From contig CAMZDG010000015.1 of NCBI GenBank assembly GCA_947305245.1, forward strand, positions 1-64,000: a stretch of DNA of 64,000 nucleotides. The letters are read 5' to 3'. This document shows, piece after piece, positions 43,064 to 53,700 of this stretch. The stretch comes from an uncultured Lachnospiraceae bacterium (GTDB lineage Bacteria > Bacillota > Clostridia > Lachnospirales > Lachnospiraceae). The notes beneath the pieces were generated by a model that was not told where the DNA came from, searched no databases, and was given only the letters and a program-made list of their open reading frames with translations. The position numbers and the translations under genes are program-made. Numbering within the stretch: position 1 is the stretch's first letter; each line of letters starts with the position of its first letter.

Positions 43064-43501
43064 ATGATCAGGCTGGCAATCAGCGTCCCGGGACAATTTT
43101 ATAGAGAAGCCATCACGAAGGCGCTGGAAAAAACGGGAAACTTTCGGGTGCGGCAACTGGAGGATTATTCGAAGGAATCTCCCCCGGATAACCCTTCGGA
43201 AGGGGAGCCGACACGGGACGGACCTGAAATGCGAAATGATCCGCCCACGAGGGAGGGGCCGGAGGTGGCACTGCTCGGTGTTTCAGTGCATCAGGGTTAT
43301 ACCTTAAAGGAGCGGCAAGGCGTGATCTCCAGAATCCGCGAAAGGGCTCCGAGTTGCAGAATTGTGCTGTTTCTGGACGAGCTTGTCTCGCCGGAGCAGA
43401 CGGAGGGCGTCAAGAACTTAAAGCAGGCGCGCCTCATTGACGGTTTTTTATATGCATCGGGAACGATGGAGTACCTCGTTGCGATGCTGGAAAGCATATA
43501 G
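43064..43501 (+). CDS. Degenerate receiver-like protein
   Basis: 145 aa with a receiver-like outline: beta1 MIRLAISVPGQFYREAITKALE, beta3 EVALLGVSV, beta4 CRIVLFLDE, and C-terminal DGFLYASGTMEYLVAMLES. The acidic pair, the phosphorylatable Asp and the Lys of true receivers are all missing. The beta2-beta3 region is replaced by a Pro/Glu/Asp/Arg-rich stretch (about residues 37-68). No output domain. It could bind the neighbouring kinase or regulator as a phosphorylation-independent modulator; the link is inferred from position and fold pattern. AAAGGAAGG upstream; the giant protein gene starts 34 bases downstream. Confidence 0.65.
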   Translation: MIRLAISVPGQFYREAITKALEKTGNFRVRQLEDYSKESPPDNPSEGEPTRDGPEMRNDPPTREGPEVALLGVSVHQGYTLKERQGVISRIRERAPSCRIVLFLDELVSPEQTEGVKNLKQARLIDGFLYASGTMEYLVAMLESI

Positions 43502-43534
43502 ACAAAGAAAGAATCCATTAGGAGGTTGTGAGAA

Positions 43535-46500
43535 ATGAAGCAACACAAAAAAGGAATGAAATTCAGGGCAGCGGTGGCATGGCGGCGCGCACTCTCATGG
43601 GTGCTGACGCTTGTGATGATCGTGGGACTTATGCCCCAGACCGGCATCACCGTAAGGGCGGAAAGCGGCGACGTAGAGCTGAGCAGTCAGATTTTTACCG
43701 ACCCTGTTTTTTTAGAATTTGTAACGCAGTTTGATACAGATAAAGATGGGAAGCTGAGTGCAGCGGAGCGAAGCGCGGATAAAGCGATTCACATGGTTTG
43801 CCAAATCACCGGAAAGTCAATGCGTTCCTTGGCGGGCTTGGAGTATTTTACTGAGCTGGAGTCCTTGGACTGCGGAGCCAACTACATTACTGAGCTGGAT
43901 GTAAGTAGCTTTCAAAAACTTACCATTTTGGACTGCGGTCACAATTACTATTTGGAAGATCTTAAACTGAATTCGGGGCTGCTAAAGCTGAGTTGCGGTG
44001 CGAATTTGATCGAGACATTAGACGTAAGAGATTGTAAAAACCTGACAGAATTGGAATGTTATGGAGATAACCTTCTGGAACTAAACGTAATAGGATGTAA
44101 AAACCTGACAGAATTGCGCTGTTCTAATGCTGCCGCCATTAAGGAACTAGACTTAAGAGGATGTAAAAACCTGACAGAATTGAACTGTGTTCGTAATGCT
44201 GCCCTTGAGAAACTAGATTTAAGTGAATGTGAAAACCTGAAAAGAGTAGATTGTCGTGCCAACAGTCAACTCGAGGATCTTGATCTGAGCAATACGAAGG
44301 TATATTACTTGAGTTGTTCGGACAACAATTTGGACTCGTTGACTTTAAGCGGGAAGGAAACTTATCTGGATGTCACAGGTAATCCGCTTTCCGAGATCGA
44401 TCTCACGGAAAATACTACCGGACTTAAGGACGCGATCGCTCTGGGCGCGGAAGAAGTTACTGGCTCTGATGGAGAAATAATAAAAAGATACCGAAATGGA
44501 AATTGTTATTTGTATGCTGATTTAGATGACTTTGTATACGGTTATTTATATACCGTTAATCTGAGCGTTGCTTCTGATTCGGTAGGCACGGGAACCCTAA
44601 AAGGAAACGGGACCTATCCGCAAACCAAAACCGTAACCATATCCGCCACGCCGGCGCAGGGGTATGGATTTGATTGTTGGACGGACAGCGACACGGGAGC
44701 TGTTGTAAGCAAGCAGAAAGATTATGCCTTTCAAATTATGAAAGATTGTAATTATACGGCTTCCTTTTTTGACACTGCGACCGTGAATATTGCTGAGACT
44801 AATCGTGGCACTACAACCGGGGCGGGAGACTATGCATATGGGAGCGAAGTGACCCTGACGGCGACTCCGAAAGGAACTTACGGGTTCGCAGGATGGTATA
44901 AGGTGGATGCGGAAGGCAATAATCCTGTATTGGTTTCGGATGAGCCCACATATACCTTTATACCAACTGAGAAAGAAAGTTTTTACATGGCAACATTTTC
45001 CAGAGTAATGATTACCGTTGTAGCCAGTCCCGAGGAAGGCGGTACAGTGTCTGGGGGGGGCCGTAATCCATATGGCGCGCAGGTGACACTAACAGCAACG
45101 CCGAATGAAGGTTGGGGATTTTATGGGTGGACAGGAGTTGGAATAGATGGAACGTCAGAGAATCCTCTTATAATTAATGCAACTGCATCTAGGACATATA
45201 AAGCATTGTTTCGCCAGGTAACCATCGACGTTGCAACGGAAGACTCTGCATTAGGCAGCGTGACTGGCAGCGGCGTGTATGCCTATGGAAGCACCGTTAC
45301 CGTTGCGGCGCAGGTAGAAGGAGCATACGGCTTTAAGGGTTGGTATGATGGGGAAACGATGGTTTCTTCCGATAATCCTTATAGTTTTACGGCATATGAT
45401 GACGTGGCGCTGGAAGCAAGGTTTCACAGGGCGGAAATTACGCTGGTTACAGATCCCACTAATGGAGGCACAGTGAATGGCGCAGGCATCTATCATGATG
45501 GAAACACTGTTACTGTGACTGCTTCTCCGGCAGAAGGATATGGTTTTGCTGGCTGGTATGAAGGCGAAACGAAGGTTTCCTCCAACAATCCATACAGCTT
45601 TACTGCGGATGGGAATAGAACTTTAGAGGCGAGATTTAGAAAGTTCAAGGTCACCGCCACGTCCTCCAAGGGAGGAAGTGTGTCCGGAGGCAAAGAGTAT
45701 CCGTACGGTAGCACTGCGACCGTGACGGCAACGCCTGCGGAAGGGTATGGCTTTATGGGATGGTATCAGGGTGAGAACTTGGTTTCCACAGAGAATCCTT
45801 ACAGCTTTACCGTGGAGGAAGAGACCACTCTTTCCGCGCAATTTGCAAAACAGAAGCTGACCATTTCTCTGGACAGCACACAGGGAAGCGTAAAGGTGAA
45901 CGGAACGGACGTAACTTCCGGGCAGAAATTGGAGTTTCCTTATGGAAGCAGCATCACCCTGACGGCAACTCCTGCCAGCACGTACGGATTCGTTGGATGG
46001 TATGAAAAAGACGTGGAAGAGCCTGTTTTCACGTCTCCTAATTTCAAAGTTCTCTTGGATCGGGATTTGAATCTGACGGCAGAATTCGCTACTTATACAG
46101 TCAATGTTGGGACGAATCCTGAATTGGGCGGAACTGTCACTGGTGCCGGAAATTATGCGCCCGGAAGTCTTGTAACCTTAACTGCGACGCCTTCCTATGG
46201 ATATCTCTTTATGGGATGGCACAAGGAGGGGGATGAGGCCGTTCTTTCTCCGGATGGCACATATCAGTTTACTGCAGAGGCTTCCGTGAACCTTGTGGCA
46301 GAGTTTAAGAAGCCCGAACTCACTCTTATAGTAACGCCTAACAATAATCATGGTACAGTAATCGGAGGAGGCGTCTATAACGTGGGTGAAACCGTGACTA
46401 TAGAAACAGCGCCTGTTGATGACAAACATGTCTTTGTTGGGTGGTATGAGAATGGTGAGCTTGTTACAGCTGACAACAAATATAGCTTTGTCCTTGATAG

Positions 46501-49500
46501 GGATCGGAGCTTAAATGCTGACTATAAGCAGCGCGTCACGCTTAGATTCTCTTCGGGAAACGAGGGACTTGGAACGATGGATCCCGTTGAGATTTTGGAT
46601 CGCTCAGTTTATACCTTACCCGAGTGCGAGTTTACGCCGTTCCTGGGATATGAATTTGATCATTGGGAATATGGACATTTTAACTGGACCTTCTGTGAAG
46701 GAAAGCCTGGGGATCAATGGGAAGTTGAGGAGTTTTACGGGTTGGATGAAATAGAATTCAAGGCGATATGGAAAGAATTATCCTATTCCGTAGAGCTGAG
46801 CGAAGAGAATTTCCCGGATAAGATCTTCCGTGAAAAGCTTGCAAATTATGATGCTGATCATAATGGAGCGCTATCTTCAGGGGAATTGGCACGGATTACC
46901 AATATTTCCATTCTTGACGAAAAGGTTACCAGCCTTCAGGGAATTGAAAAGTTAATTTATTTAAAGAGAATTAGTATTTCGGGAACTCTGTTGACCTCGT
47001 TGGACGTAAGTCAATGTGCGACCCTGGAAAGCCTGTCCTGTTGGGATAATGAGCTGACGGAGATTAAGTTTGGCCCCGCCAATACGGCTTTGGAGTGGGT
47101 TTCATGTAATGATAATAAGATCAAGAAACTGAACCTTTCAGAGCTGCCTTCGTTAAATAGTATCAGCTGCTCACGAAACGAGCTGACGGAAATCAAGGTT
47201 GGCTTGGTGAATACGGCTTTGGAAGAGCTTTACTGTTCTAATAATCAGTTAAAGAGATTAGACCTGACGGGATGTACTGCGCTAAAGAAGCTGTCATGTA
47301 ACAGCAACCAGCTGACAACGCTTAAATTCGCTTCCAGCGCGCCTTTGGAGGAAATCGAATGCGCGAAAAATTCGCTAAGGAAGTTAGACGTTTCGGGGTT
47401 TTCTGCATTAAAGACGCTGTCTTGCTCGGTTAATGAGCTGACAGAGCTCAAGCTTAGTGCCGCGAATACGGCATTGGAAGCGATTGCCTGTGCGGAGAAT
47501 CAGTTGACGGAGTTAGACCTTTCTGGTTTGACATCGCTAAAGAATTTGGTTTGTCGCAAAAACCAGCTGACGAAGCTTACGTTTGGCTCAAACGATGTTT
47601 TGGAAACAGTGTACTGCAGTGAAAACCAGCTGACGACACTGGATCTGTCCTCTGTGAAGGCGCTAGCCAATTTATTCTGTTCACAGAATAAGCTGACTAA
47701 GATCACTCTTGGGAATGGAAAGACTTTGAAGTATTTCGAATGCGATGAAAACCAGTTGGAGGAATTGAAGGTTTCCGATCAAAAAGGGTTGCTTAGCCTG
47801 AGCTGCAATCAAAATCCGTTGAAAGCGTTGGACGTGAGCAAGAATACGGCCCTGCAGTGCCTCTATTGCAATAATTGTGCTTTAACTGAACTGGATACTA
47901 GCAATAATAAGGCGTTGCTCGCATTGGAATTCGAGAACAATCAGATCTCAAGTTATAGTCCAAGCAAGAACAAAGCGCTTCAAACTCTCGTTGTAAAAGA
48001 TAATTTATTGAACAGGCTTCAAATTGGAAACTGTGAGGAACTGAATTATCTCGACATTCGCGGAAACAAGGATCTACGTTTTATCGACATTAGCAAGAAT
48101 GATCCGCTCAAGGAAGACGGAGACGGTACGCTGTTGAAGGATGATTACCAAACGACGTACGAAGAAGAACCGGATACCGTCACGATTATTGCGGAAATAT
48201 CTCCTGAGGGCGCAGGCAGCGTCAGCGGCACTGGGAAATGGATTGTGAACCAAATGGTAACGCTGGAGGCAATCCCTGCGACGGGTTATTGCTTTGTGGG
48301 TTGGACGGAAGATGACAATCCCGAACCCTTCTCTGAGAATCCGGAGCTTTCTTTTAAGGCGGTAAAGAATAGAATACTTACGGCATGTTTCGAGAAGGGC
48401 TGCGCCATTACCTTTAATCCCGGCGAAGGAAGCGGGGAGATGAAGCCGGTTACCGTGGGGGTTAACGCGACCTATCAGTTGCCGGTATGCTCTTTCGAAA
48501 GACCGGAAGGAAAAGTGTTCGCCTATTGGAACTATGGAAAACCCGGCGATGAAATCACGGTGAAAACAGACACGACTCTTTATGCGGAGTGGGAGAAGGG
48601 CTATCACGTTTCCGTTGCTGCTAACATGAGCGGTGATTTCTATCAGTTGGAAGGCGCCGGGGATTACCTGGATGGCGAGGATGTAACAATCCATGTTACG
48701 ATTGACAGTCATAAAGCCTATGTAGTGGCAGCCATGATGATCGACAACACCGTTGTCAGCACGTCTGATACCTATACATTCAAGCCGGAAAAGGATACGG
48801 TGGTGCAGATTATGCTGGTTGAGTCATATTTTGCAAGCTTTATCCCCGGGCTAGGAACGGGAGAAGACTACATGCAAATCGTTGGTGTGAGTCAATACCT
48901 TACTATGCCGGAATTCACCTTCACGCCGCCTGCGGGAAAGGTGTTCAAGTGTTGGAAGGATAATTATGGAAAAGAGCATTGCCCCGGTGAGTATTACGTG
49001 CAAGACATCGCAGAAAATGTTGTATTTGCTGCAACCTATAAGAAAGAGACGGACCCCTGCACCGTCAGATTTGATCTGAATGGTCACGGCACGCAGAATC
49101 CTGATGCGCAGCCGGAGACGCAGACGGTAGAATATGGCGGAAAAGCGACAAAGCCTGCTACGGATCCCTCTGAACCGGGCTGGTTCTTTAGAGGCTGGGA
49201 AGCCTATGTCACCGTGGACGGTACGAAGCAGTGGGTACTGTTCGATTTCGAGAATGACGTGGTCCAGAATGACTTGTGCCTCAGGGCCCGCTGGGAAGTA
49301 AACATAAATGAGCAAGTGGTGATCATTTCCTTCGACGCAGGTGAAGGAACCGGCAACATGAACAGTATGCTGTTGGTGAGCGGCACGCCTTATACTCTGC
49401 CGGAGTGCGGATTTACGGCGCCGGAAGGATGTGTGTTTGACTGCTGGAAGTTGGACGAGTACGCCAGTGATAAGTATTATCCCGGCGATCCCTATAAGAA

Positions 49501-50539
49501 TCCTGACGGGGTAGGCACCGTATGCTTCCTGGCAATCTGGAGGGAGAAGCCTGGCGAGCTGACGGCGACCTTTGGACACACCTGCGAGTTCCAAAATAGG
49601 ATCACAATGAATTATAAGATTACCGTAGATCTTTCGGAATATGATGACTTCTGGCTTGCCATCGAGAGACAGACCTATAAGGGAGCCGGAGAGGAATTCT
49701 ATTGGGAGACGGCGGAAGTTAGGGACTGGTATCAGGATCCGAAAGACAAAAGATATGTATTCGCCTTTGACGACATTGCAGCAGCTGAGATGGGCGAGGT
49801 GATTCGAGCTAAGCTGGTTGCGGAGAAAGACGGCGAAACATATGAAAGCAACGTCGATGTTTATAGCCTGAAGACCTATGCGTACAACAGAATTGCAAAA
49901 TCATCTGATGTAAAGTTCAAAAAGCTGATGGTTGACATGCTCAACTACGGCGCGGCGGCGCAGATCTACTTTGGGAAGAACACGGGTAATCTTGTCAACG
50001 CCGACCTGACGGAGGCCGAAAGGAAGCTGGGAACGCAGAAAGAGGTTACGCCCTTGGTCATTGAAAGCGTGACGGACAACGTGGATGAGACGGCAAGGAT
50101 CGTGTCAAAATCCGTGGCGTTCAAGAGCGGCGTTGAGCTTAACGCGCACGTCAACTATGACGCAGAGCCCGCGGAAGACGAAAAAGTCTGGGTGGAGCTG
50201 ACCTACGTGGCGACCTCCGGCGATTCAAAGAGACAGGTCGTGACCAGGGACAAGTTTGTCCGCTCGGTGAAGGACGGGGTGGTAAGGTACAGCGCGGCCT
50301 TTGACATCATCGCGACGCCTGACTTCGGGAAGGAAGTCACGCTGAAGGTATTTAGGACGGTCGAGGAGGACGGCGTGTCCACGGACGTGCAGATCAGCGA
50401 GACCTACACCTACAGCCTTGAGACCTACGCGGCGAACAGACTTGCCAACAGTGAGAATAAGAATTTCAAGGCGCTGCTGAGGGAAATGCTGAAGTACGAA
50501 AGAAGCGCGAAAGAGTTTTTTGAATCACAGCAGCATTGA
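43535..50539 (+). CDS. Giant secreted protein: EF-hand loops, leucine-rich repeats, InlB-B-like repeats, shared C-terminal module
   Basis: 2334 aa. Signal peptide ends at about residue 46 (ITVRAES). Near 66 an EF-hand-like loop (DTDKDGKLSAAE) precedes a first block of about 21-residue leucine-rich repeats (about 95-290, LxxLxC-type, as in internalins). About eight InlB-B-like repeats of roughly 75 residues follow (345-1085; GGTVxGAGxYxxGxxVTLTATPxxGYxFxGWY). A second EF-hand-like loop (DADHNGALSSGE) and a second leucine-rich block cover about 1088-1545, then more InlB-like repeats to about 2005. The final 326 residues are the shared module. No LPXTG. Likely a cell-surface adhesin or carbohydrate-binding protein. 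Confidence 0.85.
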   Translation: MKQHKKGMKFRAAVAWRRALSWVLTLVMIVGLMPQTGITVRAESGDVELSSQIFTDPVFLEFVTQFDTDKDGKLSAAERSADKAIHMVCQITGKSMRSLAGLEYFTELESLDCGANYITELDVSSFQKLTILDCGHNYYLEDLKLNSGLLKLSCGANLIETLDVRDCKNLTELECYGDNLLELNVIGCKNLTELRCSNAAAIKELDLRGCKNLTELNCVRNAALEKLDLSECENLKRVDCRANSQLEDLDLSNTKVYYLSCSDNNLDSLTLSGKETYLDVTGNPLSEIDLTENTTGLKDAIALGAEEVTGSDGEIIKRYRNGNCYLYADLDDFVYGYLYTVNLSVASDSVGTGTLKGNGTYPQTKTVTISATPAQGYGFDCWTDSDTGAVVSKQKDYAFQIMKDCNYTASFFDTATVNIAETNRGTTTGAGDYAYGSEVTLTATPKGTYGFAGWYKVDAEGNNPVLVSDEPTYTFIPTEKESFYMATFSRVMITVVASPEEGGTVSGGGRNPYGAQVTLTATPNEGWGFYGWTGVGIDGTSENPLIINATASRTYKALFRQVTIDVATEDSALGSVTGSGVYAYGSTVTVAAQVEGAYGFKGWYDGETMVSSDNPYSFTAYDDVALEARFHRAEITLVTDPTNGGTVNGAGIYHDGNTVTVTASPAEGYGFAGWYEGETKVSSNNPYSFTADGNRTLEARFRKFKVTATSSKGGSVSGGKEYPYGSTATVTATPAEGYGFMGWYQGENLVSTENPYSFTVEEETTLSAQFAKQKLTISLDSTQGSVKVNGTDVTSGQKLEFPYGSSITLTATPASTYGFVGWYEKDVEEPVFTSPNFKVLLDRDLNLTAEFATYTVNVGTNPELGGTVTGAGNYAPGSLVTLTATPSYGYLFMGWHKEGDEAVLSPDGTYQFTAEASVNLVAEFKKPELTLIVTPNNNHGTVIGGGVYNVGETVTIETAPVDDKHVFVGWYENGELVTADNKYSFVLDRDRSLNADYKQRVTLRFSSGNEGLGTMDPVEILDRSVYTLPECEFTPFLGYEFDHWEYGHFNWTFCEGKPGDQWEVEEFYGLDEIEFKAIWKELSYSVELSEENFPDKIFREKLANYDADHNGALSSGELARITNISILDEKVTSLQGIEKLIYLKRISISGTLLTSLDVSQCATLESLSCWDNELTEIKFGPANTALEWVSCNDNKIKKLNLSELPSLNSISCSRNELTEIKVGLVNTALEELYCSNNQLKRLDLTGCTALKKLSCNSNQLTTLKFASSAPLEEIECAKNSLRKLDVSGFSALKTLSCSVNELTELKLSAANTALEAIACAENQLTELDLSGLTSLKNLVCRKNQLTKLTFGSNDVLETVYCSENQLTTLDLSSVKALANLFCSQNKLTKITLGNGKTLKYFECDENQLEELKVSDQKGLLSLSCNQNPLKALDVSKNTALQCLYCNNCALTELDTSNNKALLALEFENNQISSYSPSKNKALQTLVVKDNLLNRLQIGNCEELNYLDIRGNKDLRFIDISKNDPLKEDGDGTLLKDDYQTTYEEEPDTVTIIAEISPEGAGSVSGTGKWIVNQMVTLEAIPATGYCFVGWTEDDNPEPFSENPELSFKAVKNRILTACFEKGCAITFNPGEGSGEMKPVTVGVNATYQLPVCSFERPEGKVFAYWNYGKPGDEITVKTDTTLYAEWEKGYHVSVAANMSGDFYQLEGAGDYLDGEDVTIHVTIDSHKAYVVAAMMIDNTVVSTSDTYTFKPEKDTVVQIMLVESYFASFIPGLGTGEDYMQIVGVSQYLTMPEFTFTPPAGKVFKCWKDNYGKEHCPGEYYVQDIAENVVFAATYKKETDPCTVRFDLNGHGTQNPDAQPETQTVEYGGKATKPATDPSEPGWFFRGWEAYVTVDGTKQWVLFDFENDVVQNDLCLRARWEVNINEQVVIISFDAGEGTGNMNSMLLVSGTPYTLPECGFTAPEGCVFDCWKLDEYASDKYYPGDPYKNPDGVGTVCFLAIWREKPGELTATFGHTCEFQNRITMNYKITVDLSEYDDFWLAIERQTYKGAGEEFYWETAEVRDWYQDPKDKRYVFAFDDIAAAEMGEVIRAKLVAEKDGETYESNVDVYSLKTYAYNRIAKSSDVKFKKLMVDMLNYGAAAQIYFGKNTGNLVNADLTEAERKLGTQKEVTPLVIESVTDNVDETARIVSKSVAFKSGVELNAHVNYDAEPAEDEKVWVELTYVATSGDSKRQVVTRDKFVRSVKDGVVRYSAAFDIIATPDFGKEVTLKVFRTVEEDGVSTDVQISETYTYSLETYAANRLANSENKNFKALLREMLKYERSAKEFFESQQH
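44034..44177 (+). repeat. DNA repeats in the first leucine-rich block
   Basis: A nearly identical run of about 20 bases (TGTAAAAACCTGACAGAATT) recurs three times about 60-63 bases apart, each encoding CKNLTEL. The repeats are recent at the DNA level, unlike the more diverged flanking units. Confidence 0.7.
50141..50427 (+). repeat. 287-bp block identical to 56902-57188
   Basis: Base-by-base comparison at an offset of 6761 shows no mismatch across 287 bases. Flanking parts of the module differ at scattered sites. This is inside the second half of the shared C-terminal module. Confidence 0.85.
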
Positions 50540-50583
50540 CGGATGAACTAAAAAGATAAAACAGAAAAATTGCTACAAAACTG

Positions 50584-50617
50584 CGGAGACGCGCGAAAAC
50601 GCGTCTCCGTATTATTA
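50584..50617 (+). terminator. Intrinsic terminator after the first giant gene
   Basis: A perfect 10-bp stem CGGAGACGCG/CGCGTCTCCG with loop CGAAAA, followed by an A/T-rich tail (TATTATTATT). Confidence 0.75.
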
Positions 50618-50733
50618 TTAAAATACTACTTTTGGGTGATGACAAAATGGAAACTTAATGCTATGGTGTTACTATAAGATGCCATAAATCGTTTTATGCA
50701 AAAGAAAACCAATATTTTTGGGAGGGACATAAA

Positions 50734-53700
50734 ATGAAAGTTAAGAAGCGAAATCGCAGACTGTTGGCTAAGGCGCTGATCCTGTCACTGTGCATTACCA
50801 TGCTGCCGATTGATGCGCTTTCTATGACTGTAAGCGCCGAGACGGAAGAAATGGGTACTGCCGTAGTGCCTGGTGTGGGAACGGAAGAAACAGGTACTGC
50901 CGTAGTGTCTGGTGCGGGAACGGAAGGAACGGGTAAAGTCGCATTGCCGGAAGAATCGGGAAATATCGTAGTGCCTGGCGCCGTTGCGGAAGGAGCGGGT
51001 ACTGTCGTAGTGACTGGCGCCGATGCGGAAGGATCGGGCGGCTCCGGTGTAACTGGCAAAACAGATGTAGTTGTGACCAGTAATACGCCAGATGGCGGCG
51101 CAACTGTGACTGTAACGGATGGTACGGGAACCGAAAAGCCGGAAGACGGGGAAACCAAAGATTCGGAAGGTGAGGAAACCAAAAATCCGAATGATGGCAA
51201 GGGAGGCGAAGGTGGTTCTTCGGATCCTTCCGGCAATTCGGGGAATGTCGGGAGCACCGTAGAGCCTGATTTCGAGTGGGAAGGTCAGGGCACGGAACAG
51301 AGCCCGTACCTGATCCAGAGCGAGGCGGAGCTGCTTGGACTGGCAAAGAGCGTGAACGCCGGAAATTCTTATAAGGACCAATATTTTCTGCTGACGGAGG
51401 ACCTGGATCTTTCGTCTGTTTGCGGTGCAGATTTAGACGGAAAGATTGTGAACTGGGAACCTATCGGGTATGCGGCGGACATTACTTTTTACGGGAATTT
51501 TGACGGTAACGATAATAGCATTTCCAATTTGTACATTGAGGCGGGAACAAGTGATTATCAGGGTTTATTTGGAACCATTTCCGGAACCGTGAAAAATCTG
51601 AACGTCAGCGGAACCGTTAATGGAGGAAGTCGCGTCGGCGGCATCGCAGGCTATGTCATCGGAACGATTACGGACTGTGAGTTTAGCGGAGAGGTCCAGG
51701 GAACGGATTACGTCGGCGGCATTGCGGGCGTGCTTGCGCCTGAAGGCACATTAACCTATTTAACGTCTGATGCCGCCGTTTTTGGTAAGGGCACCTGTGT
51801 CGGCGGTATTGTCGGATGGGCGAATGGCATTCCTGGCGCAAAAAGTATCTGGGATACGCTGGATGGCGGTTTCGTGGACTACGGCAAAGGGTGGAGCTAC
51901 AGCGAGGATATTACCGATTGTACTTTCGAAGGCATGGTGTCTTATTTGGGAGATTCTCACGCAGATACGATTTTTAACGTCGGCAAGGGAACCCTTTCAC
52001 TGGAACACAGGAATGATTCCTGTGGCGGCATTGCTGGCGCATGTACTGGCAGAGCGATTAGTTACTGTTACAATGAGGGTACCATTATTCAGGGAGCCCA
52101 GATGGCAGGTGGCGTGATCGGCATCAGTTATCGGAATGACGTTCAGGATTGCGCGAACTATGGGACGGTGATTTGCCCTCAAAATTCAACGAATTTTAAG
52201 CTCAAAGCGAAGGAACAACAGCAGGAGGAGCAGCAACAGCAACAGGAAGGGATTCGCCGCTATATCAAGCCGGTTGTAATAAGGTATGGCGGAGAGACAT
52301 TTATCACCAATGACACGAGAGAAAGAATATCGAGCATGAAGGGAAATGGCGGTATTGCAGGAATCTCGTGGCTGGGAACCATTGAGACGTGTGAGAACTA
52401 TGGCGAAGTTGATTCTCATGTCACCGCAGGCGGAATTGTAGGATTCGCACATGAAACCAAGGTGTCTGAATGCGTGAATCGTACAGGCGGAAGCGTTACT
52501 TCAAACGTGAACGCAGGCGGTATCATGGGAGAGGGATGGAGCATCAAGCAGTTTGAGGAATGCGTTAACTACGGAACGATCACTGCAAAGAGTGATCTGG
52601 GCGGCATTTGCGGATTCTGTCAGGGGCATATCAAGAAGTGTAATAATCATGGAACCCTGATCGGAGACGCGAACCAAGACAGTATGGGCGGCATTGTTGG
52701 TTACGTTGAAGATGGCTCCGTCACGGAATGTTACAATAATGGAGACATTGGAGTATTCTGCAATTACGAGGGCTATGACAGCGGAGGTATTGCCGGGCTT
52801 TGCATGACCAGTACGATCTCCTATTGCCTGAATGCAGGAGGCGTGCAAGGCGGAACGAACGTTGGCGGCATCGTGGGAAGCCTTCAGTTGGAAAGCCTTG
52901 TAACGGAGTGTAAGAATCTTGGCGACGTAACCTCTTTGCGTGATGACATAGCCTGCGTAGGGGGTATTGTCGGACTTTGCATCAGCAATAATAAAAATGG
53001 TCATATGGACGGTGGCAGCACCATCTCGAAATGTGTGAATGGAGCAGGAACCACAGTTTCGGCAAGACGTTTCAACGTAGGTGGCATTGTTGGACAGCTG
53101 CATACCGGAAAAGTATTAGACTGCTATAACTTGGGAATCGTTCACGGAGAGGCTTCTGTCGGTGGCATCGCCGGAATTATTTCAGGAAGGCAAATAGAAT
53201 TATGCAGAAATTATTGCATGGCACCGAGTGAATATCCGGGCGGTGGGTACGGCATAGATAAAACTGACGTCAATGGTTTGGCGGGAGGAGTGATTGGTTA
53301 CACTAAGACGGCCGACGTGCAAATTCATGATAACTATTGGTGGACTTCCTGTAGCGCACGGGCATATGGATGGCGCTCTGCTCCGACCATAGAAGGAGAG
53401 GTTAAGGGTTACGATAACTTAAATCAATTTACGGTCGCAACGAATTTTAATAATTGGGACTTTAATACTGTTTGGACGATGGTTGGTCAGCCGGTTCTTC
53501 GTTATGAGACAGAGATGTCAGGGTTCTTCGCAGAGGCAGCTCAGGAGCAGGATGAAAGCATCTTGGACGATCCCTATGGGCTTGGCGGAGGCGGCAGCGT
53601 GGTGATCCAAGGACCCACGGGCGGCTACGGAAGCTCATTTGCAAGGACGCTATGCATCTGGAGCGTTGATGACCTTAAGAATTTCCGTAATGCGGTAAAT

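Noticed and set aside
43817-48160. Periodic repeats considered as a CRISPR array
   Set aside because: The period is that of in-frame leucine-rich units inside a coding sequence, and no spacer-like unrelated segments or cas genes are present.
50495-50539. Search for an LPXTG or other sortase signal at the C-termini of the giant proteins
   Set aside because: None of the three complete proteins has LPXTG, a hydrophobic tail or a basic end; all stop shortly after an aromatic/Ala-rich stretch.
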